Source: Cheilinus undulatus (Eukaryota > Chordata > Actinopteri > Labriformes > Labridae). Taken from it: 64,000 bases of DNA. The stretch is from assembly GCF_018320785.1 (NCBI RefSeq), contig NC_054865.1, forward strand, positions 33,232,398 to 33,296,397, read 5' to 3'. The notes under the pieces were generated by a model that saw nothing but the letters and a program-made list of their open reading frames with translations, had not been told where the DNA came from and searched no databases. Shown in pieces: positions 35,144-47,500 of this stretch (position 1 is the first letter of the stretch; each line of letters begins with the position of its first letter). A program made the position numbers and the translations under genes.

Positions 35144-35275
35144 CACCGTAGCCAAACACAACAGCTAGCGTTGATGTAGCTAATTGTTCTGAGACAAGTT
35201 AAAGCCAGTTATTTTAACTTTCTTAATTATTTATTTTATGGTGATTTTTTGTTATTCATCCGAAGCAGACGAAGT

Positions 35276-35293
35276 ATGAGGTATGGTCCGTAG
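35276..35293 (+). promoter_or_regulatory. Five-codon upstream ORF overlapping the BED gene start
   Basis: ATG AGG TAT GGT CCG TAG begins 7 bases before the BED gene ATG (35283) in another frame and ends 10 bases inside it. The upstream ATG has A at -3; the main ATG has G at both -3 and +4. If transcription starts upstream, this arrangement would limit initiation at the main start. Confidence 0.45.
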
Positions 35294-38200
35294 AAGAAGC
35301 ATTGTTTGGGGCTTTTTTTCCACCGTAGACTCAGAGACGGTCCAGTGTCTTCTCTGCAGATGTTCAGTGGCTAAACGCAGCCAGGGGACCACCACGGCTA
35401 TGCTCAAACACCTGCGTGTCAAACATCCCGCCGAGGCAATTAGGAAGATCAAGGGCCGTGTACCTGAGGGCACTTTTATCCACGGACATCAAGACATGGA
35501 GACAGACGGGGAACAGTACTGCTCTGGTAAGGTTACTTCATTATTTCCACTACATGCTAGCCTACCCTGTGCACACAGAGAAGCCGTGTTACTTTGAAAA
35601 GAGGAACAGCAGTTCAATAATCCAGCCTTTATTGATAACGTTTGCAGCTGTACGTTTCACGTTGACGGCGTATCATAATACGTCTCCTTAAAGGTCATCT
35701 GACCTTAGAAAGGCAAAAGTCTTGAGCGGTATGAAGCGACACCAGTGTAGGTACCACGGGGAACTGTCGTTTATTTATCCTTCAACAGTTTAATGTGAAT
35801 GAAAGTGCGTGAGAATCGTCTGCATTTCTGAAGGATCTATTGAAGTCTTAATATCTTTGTAACAAGTTTACATTTTCTTTCACGTCAGCAATATCAAGAA
35901 TCAGAGTGATGAGTGTTTTGAATCGGGAATTTAAAGCTAAGGTTGATTAAATCACTTGAAAAGCAAACTTTAAGTATTTTTTATTGTATTAGAACTTCTT
36001 ATTAATCAGAACACATTTTTGCGGTATTATATTAAGAATGCAGTTGTGATCCTCTGCAATAAAGAGGATCAGACGTTGAATTTTACTGCTTTTTAAACTA
36101 CCCAGCGGTAATTATGGTGTCTGTCAAAAAGTCAAATGTCTTAATCATTTTATCACCGAAAAGAAATGACGGATGATGGTGATATCTACAGACAGTACTG
36201 CAGGATTTGTGAAAGATCACATTTAGATAATGTGAAGATGTGTTTGTTAAAAGCATATTGTAGACTGTACAAACCATAAGAATTCAAGTATGCAGAGATT
36301 ACAAAGTAGGCTTGTAATAATTCGTTGAGATTATTGATGAAGAGACCAGGATGGTACAGTGCCAGTGAAATGTTTGTAACTGCAGGAGTTAATACTTGAC
36401 ATGCTGTATGAAGACATTTTTTGCATAAATTAATCTGCGGAGTTAAATCCACTGGAACAGAATTATTTTGGCTCTGACATCAAATACAGCCCTGTTAGCT
36501 ACATCTTCCATTATTGAAACATTGGTACAGGAGCCTCTTTTAAGTGTGAAGTAATTTTTAGATTTTTTCGTATACCAAGTTTAATCTGAGATTTTTGTGT
36601 CCCTTTATGAAAACAAATGTTTCATGCTGTCCTTTTATGGGTCTTGTTTTATATCTGGATATTGAGTCTGTAATAAAGTTTGAATTGACTATCCATTATT
36701 TATTAATGGAGGAGTTACAGGGTTGTGAGCAGATCCTTGCTGACATTAGGTAAGAGGTAGTACACACCACATGTGGCCAATCAGTCACTGATACATGGAG
36801 AGACAACTCAGTTTTGAACCCCTGACTGAATTTTCATGAATTTTAATACTGAATGTTTTAAGATTATTTTTTGGGTATTTTTGCCTGTATTTAGATAGGA
36901 TGGTTGAAGAGAGACAAGGAAATATGGGGCAAAGACGTGCACCAAACCGTGCAGGGACCAGAAATCAATCAACCAGTACTTTCAGGACTATAATGTCTGT
37001 ATATTGGTGTATGCTCTACTCACTAAGCTAAACCGGTGCCCCAAGAGCTGTTATTTTAATATGTCATATTTGGCAGTGGGATTAGCTGCAGGTGTTGATA
37101 TTTATCAGCCCTAATTCTAACTTTGTTTCCTCTTTTTATTCAGTGGAAGTGGCACTTGAGGATGGAGACTGTGACAACCTCACAATGGGGAATAACTCTA
37201 CTACTATCATCCTGGAAGCTGAACAGTCAGAACAAATGGCAAACGAAGAGGCAGTTACTGACTTTATTGTGACACGTAAACGAGGTAAACGGAGCGTGAT
37301 CTGGAGGCACTTCGAGTCCTTGGAAAGCTTGTCCGCTGCCCGTTGTCGCATTTGCATGAAGAAGTTGCAGTGTTGTGAAGGCGGAAGCACTAGCAACCTG
37401 CATCGACACATGTCAAAGAGACACCCAGAGGTGTTTGCACAGCTTTTTTCTGACGGGCAGAATCCACGGCTGTCCCAGTCCTCACAGCGTGCAATTGCTG
37501 TTGAGGAAACATCGACACCACAAAAGACTGGTGGAGGGACAGAAAAGAGAGGTTTCCCAGGTGATGTCTTAAAATCTCACTAATTTATTTGTTTTTAATT
37601 AATTTTGTGTTCTCTGAAGGTCTTGCCAGATAAACTACACACAAGATGTTTTTTTTTCACAGAAACTCAACCCTTTTTTCACCACAAGAAGACTATTAAA
37701 ATACTAAAACCATTCAAAGGAAAAGTGAAGATAAAATAAAGCCCAAAGTTTTTCAGACAGATTTAACAACCGAAGAGCAATCTTTATACAGATTACCTAA
37801 AGTAAAAAGAAGTAAATTAATAGCAAGTGTATTTTTTCAGTGAACTAAAATGTTCTACATTTTAGTCTTAGTTTTTTAGTTAATTTTAGTTAACTATAAT
37901 AACCTAATTATGCACTCACATCACTGAGTGCTTGACATGACTACTCAGCCGGGCCACAAAACACATCTGTCTGCTCTATGAGGAGTGGGTGAAAACAGGA
38001 GAAAAACAGACTAATATCCGCTTAAATTGGGGATATATTTGGACTTGACAGATATCCATACTGCTTCCTGGACTGTGGATACTGATATGTGGCCACAAAT
38101 CGAGTTGCTGACATATTGACCTGATTTCAAGTACACAAAGCAGAGCCTGAAGGCACGCATAAGACCGGTTCATCAGTGATGGACGTGAAACTGGATTAAT

Positions 38201-40202
38201 GTCCAAGTTTTGTAATTACAAAGCTTTAGATCAGTTGTGTTTTTGTATTCAGTGATTCATTTACTTATTTTTATTTTAGGTAATCTGTGAAAAGATTGTT
38301 AGATCTATGTGCAATACTTTGGGTTTTATTTTCAAACAAGATTGATGTGCACCAGCTATATTACTTCATCAGGTTCATTTTATTTCAATGTGAAAAATTT
38401 GTATAGTACAACTCTCAACTTTTAAATTATATTGTATAAACTGTTAAAGCATTGGATATGTTGTAACAGATACAAATTCAGTATTTTACCAAAGACAAAT
38501 CACATTAATTTACTTTATTTAATCTGTGATAAATATCAGAGGCCATCACGTTTTTTTTATCTTTCCCCTATAAAGCCGTGTTCATCAGACGTGGTGGATC
38601 TATAGATATATCTATACAACATAATCCATTGTCACTAAGTAACTGTTATCTTGGATATTATTCTAGCATGTGGTTGATTTGCAGAAATGTATATATCATA
38701 TTTAAGTTTAATTGTCTCGTGTACACTAATGTAGATTATGTCATTTGGCAATTGAAAGTATTTCCTTGCCAAATTTAAAGTTAAAATGTTTTTCTCTGTT
38801 TTAACAATTTCATAAAGTTTTTGACTTTTGATGATAGGAAAAAGTTGACAGTATTTAGATTTTCCAAGCTTTTATCCAAGAAGCATTTAACAAGCTAAGA
38901 ATATAAAACATAACCCCATTTAATAAGTCATCAATTACATGCAGCAGTCCTAACTGTGTATTTTATTCCACATTTCTAAGATATATCGATGGAGGATGAA
39001 GACTCTGACAACCATAACACAGCCGTAGAAGCTGATATTAATCCTGCCATTACTGAAATCCTGGACTCTGCACAAGGAGGTCCAGCACAACAAATGACAG
39101 ATTTGGAGGTGAGCGGTGACCACCCTTCAGATCGTAGACGGAGCAAACGGAGTGTGATCTGGAAGCACTTTGAGCGCCTGGAGAGTTTGGATGCAGCTCA
39201 GTGTCGCCTCTGCATGAAGAAAATACAGTGCTTTGAGGGTGGCAGCACCAGCAACCTTCATCGACACATGTCAAAGAGACACCCAGAGGTGTTTTCACGG
39301 CTTTGGACTGATGGGCAGAGCCAAAGTGTTAATGGGGACACGGCAGCCCCATCAGGCACTGTTAGAGCCACAAAAAAGAGGCAGAATTCAGGTGATATTT
39401 TGAATCTTTCTGCTGTCTTTGTTCGTAACTGTATCTTGATTTCTTTTCCAAAGAAAACTAAAGAAGACATTATTGAATATTACATAGAACAAGCTTTATT
39501 AAATAACTAAAATGCAGGAAATAATCAGCAGAATTTTGACTATGAAACCATTCTATACAACCAGGTCAAATTGTCATCAGATTTGAACTAAGATCCAGCT
39601 CAACAACACAATGTGCAAAGTTCCAACAAAGAGCTTGAGCAAGATCACAGTATAAATTTAACAGTACCTGTCCCCTTATATTTTGACTGGAAAATAAGCT
39701 AAATTGAAGGTTTACTATCATCCAGTCTAAACATCATTAAGATACTTAAGCGCTCAACTAATCTACTCATTGTTTGCCACTGAGTTTTTCCAGGAATTCT
39801 TAGAAAGCACTTTGGTGTCTGAGCTAAAACAATCAGCTAATGAAAGCTGAGGGGATTAAAGAAGCTAAACATGTGTACTTCTTCTCTCTTCCTATAGGTG
39901 CATTGAAGTTTTCAAGAGCGTCTGAAGGAGAGATGCGTGTGTTCCGGAGAGAGCGGGAGCTGATAGAAGCTCTAAGGAGAGCGCAGAAGGAGGAGGCTCA
40001 AGCTCTGCAGCAACAGAGGGAACTGATTGAGAAGCTGCGTGCAGCGAATGCCAGGGAGACAGCTGCAGAGAGGGAGCAAATTGAGTCATTGAGGAAGGCA
40101 CAGATGGAGGAAGCTGAAGATTTGAGAAGACAGAGAGAGGAGCTGCAGAAGGAGAAAGAAGAGATGCAGAAGAAATGGCAAGAGCTTCAGCAGCAAAGCT
40201 AG
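35283..40202 (+). CDS. Three-BED-finger, coiled-coil nuclear protein, four exons
   Basis: I do not recognise a named orthologue. CDS is join(35283..35526, 37144..37560, 38981..39391, 39898..40202): 1377 nt, 458 residues. Exons 1-3 each encode one BED zinc finger, a DNA-binding fold shared with hAT transposases. Zinc ligands are C22/C25/H43/H48 (W9 before), C149/C152/H170/H175 (W135 before) and C295/C298/H316/H321 (W281 before). Exon 4 encodes a charged coiled coil (about residues 365-456) rich in repeated RELIE.LR and EEAEDLRRQ segments, probably for dimerisation. There is no transposase catalytic core or hAT dimerisation domain. Every intron is phase 1. Fingers 2 and 3 match at 47 of 58 residues, so exons 2 and 3 are a tandem duplicate; finger 1 is much more diverged. 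Basic KRGKRS/RRRSKRS before fingers 2 and 3 may be nuclear localisation signals. Likely a domesticated DNA-binding protein; targets unknown. Confidence 0.85.
36890..37045 (-). mobile_element. Possible tRNA-derived SINE in BED gene intron 1
   Basis: On the minus strand the sequence runs 'ggcaccggtttagcttagtg', 'agtagagcatac' (A-box-like) and 'ggttgattgatttc' (B-box-like), in the order and spacing of a Pol III promoter, followed by 'tttgccccatatttccttgtc'. This resembles fish tRNA-type SINEs, with many substitutions. Confidence 0.4.
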
Positions 40203-40371
40203 GAACAATAGTTTGATAGAGACCTTCTGAGTTAGTGACAGTGAAACAACTGGACCGTCAGGTTGCTGACATTGCAGATTTGAGGTTCTCTATAGATTCA
40301 TTCAGGACTGATTAAAGCCTACAGTGATGTATAAAATGTAAATTCCACTACTCATTTGTTGCATTGAATCA

Positions 40372-40387
40372 AATAAATGGCAATAAA
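40372..40387 (+). terminator. Poly(A) signals of the BED gene
   Basis: Two AATAAA hexamers (40372-40377 and 40382-40387), about 170 bp after the stop codon, followed by GT-rich GTATGTGTTGCTTTC. This gives a short 3' UTR. Confidence 0.7.
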
Positions 40388-41494
40388 AATGTATGTGTTG
40401 CTTTCTTCACTGCATGTCCTTAACACAATATCAGGCTGGTCGAAAAAATCGTATTCCTTTTATAAATGTTCAGTCTAAATTGAATGCTATCTGGAGAAAC
40501 TGACTTTAAAACATAAGTGTGTTTAATATGTAACATGATTGGGATGTGGGGGGCATTTTTCTTTCTCTGATAAGTGTTAGACGTCAGCCAAGCTACAACT
40601 AAACTTAACCAGATCTCACCCTTACATTTCAAGAACCTCCTGTTTTAATTTGAAATAGTAAGCATCTAGTTATGTGTTTGTTTTATTTAATGAGGGCCCA
40701 TATACTGACACTGGTTGTGGCACGACTGCATTTAGGACAGAATAGAGGACATTTACTGAGATATTCTACTTGGAATACTAATTTCTAGTACTGGGCATTA
40801 AAATAAAGGTACCTTAAGCAGCAAATTGCTCTTGTGTGAGAAGGTTCTGAGACAGATGCTTCACAACCTCAGTAAACTATGAAAAACCCCCAATCTCTAT
40901 GTTTAATACAAAGAATATAAAGTGGAATGACAAGCATACAGCTATACATGTTTGTTAGCAAAGTACTTGCCTACTTATTTTAACTGGCCACTTGAAGTGA
41001 AATAAATGGTATTTGGAGGTCGGCACGGCTAGCCAGTCCTTCTCAATGGGTTGTTCCAATTATGTTGCAAAAAATAAATTATGTTAGAACACTTAAAGGC
41101 TTTTGCAAATTCTGATTTCCCCCGTGCCTTTGAGTAAGTATATACTTTGCTCTGCGTGTGTATGTGTTTTGCCTGGAATTCACTCCCGAGTAATAAAAAA
41201 GACAATACGCACAGCGCATGCGTTAAATGTTTAAGCGCCCGTTGGAATATCTCTCAGGTATTGCATCCGCACTGTCAAAGCAAACCCTGGCGTGTGTATG
41301 GGTTCGTGCTTATTTCAACTGTAGATACTATTGCGATTTTGTTAACACGTTTAATCAATTTTAAGAACAAGAGGCGACCTATTTCCTCTTTGCTTACACA
41401 TTTCTGTAGAGCGGTGGTTCCTGTCAGGCATAACCCAGGGACCTCTTAACGTCTTGATTACGTGGGCTTTTCTTGAGTCCGGACGTTGGTGGCG
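40388..41494. other. Intergenic DNA between BED gene and cog4
   Basis: About 1.1 kb. No exon, RNA gene or repeat end recognised. The cog4 promoter must lie in the last part; no TATA box is seen. Confidence 0.55.
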
Positions 41495-41505
41495 GAAGAT
41501 GGCTG
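41495..41505 (+). promoter_or_regulatory. TISU/YY1-like element at the cog4 start codon
   Basis: GAAGATGGC spans the cog4 ATG within GGCGGAAGATGGCTGAC. It fits the first part of TISU (SAASATGGCGGC), which is also a YY1 site and directs initiation on very short 5' UTRs. The last three bases do not match, so this is suggestive only. Confidence 0.35.
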
Positions 41506-44500
41506 ACAGCGGATCCGTGACAGCGAGAAGATGCGACTCTGGCTCACTATCCGCAGTGAGTATGGAGACCATTTCAGGCCTGACGGAGCTAGAGGACCTG
41601 GAGAGGGTGTATCAGCAACTCTGCGAAGAAGAGGTTCGTATAAACGGCCGTTTGCGGGAGTTTTTTTTTTGACGTGGCCATGGTTCCCATTCACTGTCGT
41701 CACTACGTAAACTTCCGGGACACTGATGGTTCAAAACAATGCATACAGAGACCACCGACTTTACTAAATTATGGCAAACTATTAATTCAGTTAATTGCCT
41801 ATGTTTGCAGCGTAAGGACTGGAATTGAAGTTTACCAATGTTGTCAATTTGTTTAACAGGAGAGAAATAACCGAGCCTTGAGTCGGACACAAAACATGTC
41901 ATCACATCTGCTGAGATGCTATTGTTAAAATTTGATTTAATGTTTCTATTTGTCCTCAGTCTGACCCTGCTGTGTTTTAGTGACTAAAGGGTTAAGCTGA
42001 CAACCATGCCTTTATGTGACATCCGTTTAAAGGAGTACAAAATCGACGAAAGTCTGCGTTTTTTGCCATCACTGGAATTTAAGATTCTCTGCTTTCACTT
42101 AAGATGATTTGCATGCTAACATACTCTAGTTCTACAAATATTATATTTTTCTAACACTGCAATATAGTATGTCAGCATGTATGTATGCATTTTAATTATA
42201 GTGTCGTTCAAGTGCGCATGTTAGACAATGGAAACTCCACCCCCCTCCACCAAGACAATCTCACTGAAGTTAAATGTGTAAAGCACATACATTCCTGAGC
42301 TGTATCAGCAGCCCTGAAATTTCCCTGAATTGTTTGTTCACACTTGTACTTTCACATCAGAAGTTTTCCCTGCTTATGTGTTGGCAGGACTAATTCTGTG
42401 TAAAGCAGGACAAGTCCCTGCTTTCAGCCAAACAGCCAACTAGTCACTTAATTACATCAAACTACTTTTATCCTATTATTACTTTTATCCTTAGTGTTGC
42501 ACATATACTGATAACAGTATCGGGTATCAGTGACAATACTAAGCCTAAGTACTCATACTCTTTAAACAAAGCAGACAATGTACTTGGCATCTTTTTAAAG
42601 CATGATGTTAACCTCTGACTGTGACTTTATCACCAAAGTTGGAGCCATGTCTGCAGTTTGGTCATCTTTCAACAGAAATTAGGATGACCTAGGACTAGAG
42701 GACTAGAGGAGAATGAAAACTATGTACAGTACTGATAGTAAACTACCAAGGGAAGGGATGAAGAACATCTGATGGAAATAAAAGGAACTGTCAACATTTT
42801 AAGAGCAGTTATGGTGTTATTAAGTACTCATATTTGAACTCTGTATCAGTGAGTAACCAATTCTAAGTACTTCATTGTTGACTGAATTAAATAGTTTGAC
42901 TAATAAATTGTCACTCAGTTTTCCTAGACATTAAAGATTCCTTCCTAAGATGTATCAGTTTAAAATAATTTTAGGTTGAAAACTTTTCTGTTCAACATAG
43001 GGCTGGACAATTATGGCAAAAAATAATAATCACGATTGTTTTGGTTGATATTGAAATCACGATTAATAAAAGCAATTATTCATTGATTTCAAAATTTGAG
43101 TATTTATTGAACCACAACTTAAAAGATCAAAAATAAATCAGTAACAAGTAAAATGATAACAATAAATTAAATAATAGCAATAAAAAACAATGAATAAAAA
43201 TAAATATCCAATCTACATGCACTCCTGTAAAACTTGCACAATTTGCAACATGTAAAAAACACTAATAACAGCCAAAAACACAACCCAAAAATACTCTTTG
43301 AAGCACACAATTCAATTAATTGCCCAGCCCTAGTTCAACATAGATATGTACAACTTATCTCATTACTGTGTATCCATATAATGAATGATTGTGTGTTAAC
43401 AGAGATGTCATGCACTGAAATTGTAGTGTGCTTACTAGTTTATTCTATTTTGTACTAGTGCATCTCAGAAAATTAGAATATCATGAAAAAGTTCAATATT
43501 TTTTGTCACTCATTTCAGAAAGTGAAACCCATATATTATATAGACTCATTACACATAGAGTGAAGTATTTCAAGCCTTTATTTCTTGAAATTTGGTGAGT
43601 ATGGTTTACCAATAAGAAAACCCAAAATTCAGTGTCTCAGAAAATTAGAATATTGTGAAAAAGCAGCTAATGAACTCCAAACACCTGCAAAGGATTCCTG
43701 AGCCTTTAGATGGCCTCTCAGTCTGGGTCAGTAGGCTACACAATCATTGGGAAGACTGCAGACTTGACAGATGTCCAGAAGACAGTCATTGACACCCTCC
43801 ACAAGGAGGGTAAGCCACAAAAGGTCATTGCTAAAGAAGCTGGTTGTTCACAGAGTGCTGTATCCAAACATATTCATAGAAAGTTGAGTGGAAGGAAAAA
43901 GTGTGGTAGGAAAAGGTGCACCAGCATAAGGGATAACCGCAGCCTTGAGAGGATTGTCAAGAAAAATCCATTAAAGAAATTGGGGGAGCTTCACAAGGAG
44001 TGGACTGAGGCTGGACAAAGGCACACACCAATAGACATGGGCTACAAATGTGGCATTCCTCGCGTCAAGCCACTCCTGAACCAGAGAAAACATCAGAAGC
44101 GTCTTACCTGGGCTGTGGAGAAAAAGGACTGGACTGTTGCTCAGTGGTCCAAAGTCCTCTTTTCAGATGAAAGTAAATTTTGCATGTCATTTAGAAATCA
44201 AGGTCCCAGAGTCTGGAGGAAGAGTGGAGAGGCACAGAATCCATGTTGCTTGAAGTCCAGAGTGAAGTTTCCACAGTCATTTTCCAGCAAGACTTGGCAC
44301 CTGCTCACACTGCCAAAAGTACCAAAAGCTGGTTCAATGACCATGGTGTTACTGTGCTTGACTGGCCAGCAAACTGGTCTGACCTGAACCCCACAGAGAA
44401 TCTATGGGGTATTGTCAAGAGGGAGATGAGAGACACCAGACCCAACAATGCAGATGACCTGAAGGCTGCTATCAAAGCAACCTGGGCTTCCATTGCACCT

Positions 44501-47500
44501 GAGCAGTGCCACAGGCTGATTGCCTCCATGCCACGCTGCATTGATGTAGTAATTCATGCAAAAGGAGGCCCAACCGAATATTGAAGGCATAGAAATGAAC
44601 ATACTTTTCAGAAACCTGACATTTCTTTTTAAAATATCCTTTTTTTAAAAAATTGATTTTATGTAATATTCTAATTTTCTGAGACACTGAATTCTGGGTT
44701 TTCTTATCTGTAAGCCATATTTATCAAAATTTCAAGAAATAAAGGCTTGAAATACTTCACTTTATGTGTAATTAGTCTATATAATATATGGGTTTCACTT
44801 TCAGAAACAAGTGACAAAAAACATTGAACTTTTTCATGATATTCTAGTTTTTTGAGATGCACTAGTAAACAAGATGCTCTAGACTGGAATGATATCCATA
44901 ATTTTGTGTTTAATAATTTGTTTTATTTTCTCCTCTATAACAGAAAGAAGTGGAAGCTGAGCTAGACAGACTGGTGGGACAAGAGGGGGCGATCCACACG
45001 AAGATGTTGACTCTGCAGAGGATGGGGTACAGTTTGTTCAGATCAGTAATCTCAAAAAGAACCTGATAATTATTATTTTTCTGAGCTGCAGACACTAGGA
45101 TCTTTGTTTCTTATAGAACAAAATCTATGTTCTGCTTTAGGCCAAACCTTCAGCTGATTGGAGGAGATGCTAGTCAGCTGTCAGGCATGATCACGTTTAC
45201 CTGCAGCCTGGCTGAAAACGTCAGCCGCAAAGTCAGACAGCTAGACCTGGCCAAGGTAAATAATTACTTTTATATGCAGATGCACTTTTTCTATAGCACA
45301 TTTTCTTGTGAGAACATACAAAGGATTTCCTGCCAACAGCATTATTTTTTGAATACCAGAACTTTTCTTCCATATCTCTTTCTGTTTTATAGACACGGCT
45401 GTACAACGTTATCCAGCGTGCTGATGACATCCTCGATCTGAAGTTCTGCACAGATGGCGTACAGACAGCTTTACGTAACGAAGATTATGAACAAGCTGCT
45501 GCTCACATCCATCGATACCTCTCTCTGGACCAGTCAGTTATTGAGCTGAGCAGACAAGGAGAAGAAAGTATGAGTCCTCTAGCTGTCTGTCATAGTGAAA
45601 AACACTCTGTTTCTCACTGAATTTTCCTCGCTGTATTGCAGGTTGCACAATAGATACAGCATCGTGTATGCCAATGCCTTCACTGTAACACCTCCCATGA
45701 TTCATGTCTGCACAGGTAGTGCAGTGGATGCCAGTCTCGTAATGCTGCAAGAGGCGGAGCAGAAGCTGAAGGTCATTGTAGCTGAGAAGCTGGACGAAGC
45801 TGTTGATGCAGTCGACTTGGCACAAGTTGAACGCTTCTTCAAGATCTTCCCTCTGTTGGGCCTCCACCAGCAGGGTTTGGCCCGCTTTGGACAATACCTC
45901 TGCAGTCAGGTCAGGAGTAGTTTGCATCATCTCTTTTCTAAATAAATCTTAAAACTTTCAATACTGCTGTTATTTAAAAAAAAAAACTTTTCCTGAAAAG
46001 TTTATTTTGGCACATATTTACCTTTGAATTTTAAAAATGTGTATTTCGGTAAAGCTCATATTGAGATTCTGGATACAGAGATAGCTTTGAACACATATCT
46101 TTCAAAGAGCTTTTCTATGATTCCCTTGGGTGAAATGTTCTTTAGTGAGCATTTCTCTTAAGTTTATGAAATCAAAAACTCTAATTTTGACATTTGATCT
46201 GTTTTAGTCAGTTTTAGAGTGTAAGCTAAATCCTTACTTTAGGAAAATGTGCTAATGTGGAAAGATGCTTTTCTTTCTCTTAAATCATTAAAGTGTGGGT
46301 TTATCTGATGTTAAATTATTTAAAAATTGATTACATGACACAAAAAATACAGGTCATAGAAGCCATCTTGGTTTTAAGTCAGAAAAAAATGACAGATATT
46401 TTGTTTTTTTTCTCTCTATGTTACATAAAGCTTGCATCAAAGGCAGAGGAAAACCTTCACTTGGCTACAGGAGGAGAACTGGGAGAGAAGCGAGCACCGC
46501 TGGTATTTGCAGAAACTCTGACGCTGCTGCTGGAAGGTGAACAAACAAATCTGAAACTCTGTGTGGTAGTAGTTTTCTCCTGTTTGCCTGGAGTGCACTC
46601 TCCTAATGTGTTGGGATGTGTTCACAGGCATCGCTCGTGTTGTTGAGACTCATCAACCTATCGTAGAGACGTATTACGGTCCAGGCCATCTTTACACACT
46701 CATCACTCACCTGCAGCAGGAATGTGACCGGCAGGCCCAGAAAATAGTCGACAAGTTTATCCAGCAGAGAGGATACCACAATATGGTATACATGGCTTAT
46801 GAGCTCTTCAACATGCTGGCTTTTATAATACAAACCTGAACACAGTGTGAATCTGGATGTGTCCTGTAGTTTCAGATCATCCAGAGCAGCATGATGAAGA
46901 GCATCCCAGGAGACAGGATCGAGCCAAGGTATTTGTTTGTGTTTTTTTACAGCAAAATCCTGCCCCCTTTTTCTCTGTAGTTTTTCAGTTAACAACTTTG
47001 TCCCTCCTGAACAGGGAGTTGGACCCTGTCCTGGCAGAAGTGACCCTGATGAACGCCCGTGCCGAGCTCTACTTGCGCTTTCTCCGACGCCGCATGATTG
47101 CTGACTTTGAAGTTGGGGATGCTCAGAGTGTCACACAGGGTAGATTTAACACATCATGCTTAGTGGGCACATATATTTTCTTAACAAGTAGAAGGTCATT
47201 ATTTTAATGATAAAAATTAATGAGTTGTTTTTTGTACATTTTTAATTGGCCAGAGCATCATCAGAATGTGGAGAAGCTACTGAAACACTGTTTGCTGAGC
47301 AGGACGATGCAAGAGCTGATTGGCTACTACATCCCGATGGAGGAGTACTATATGAGAGAGTCAGTCAGTAAGGTAGATTGCCAAGTTTTAAATAGTTGTG
47401 TTTATGGGTCATTGGCATGGCATGCACATTTTTGTGTGTGAATCTATTCAGTTCATGTCATATACGTTTATTCTATGAAACATACTTCGCTTGAATACAT

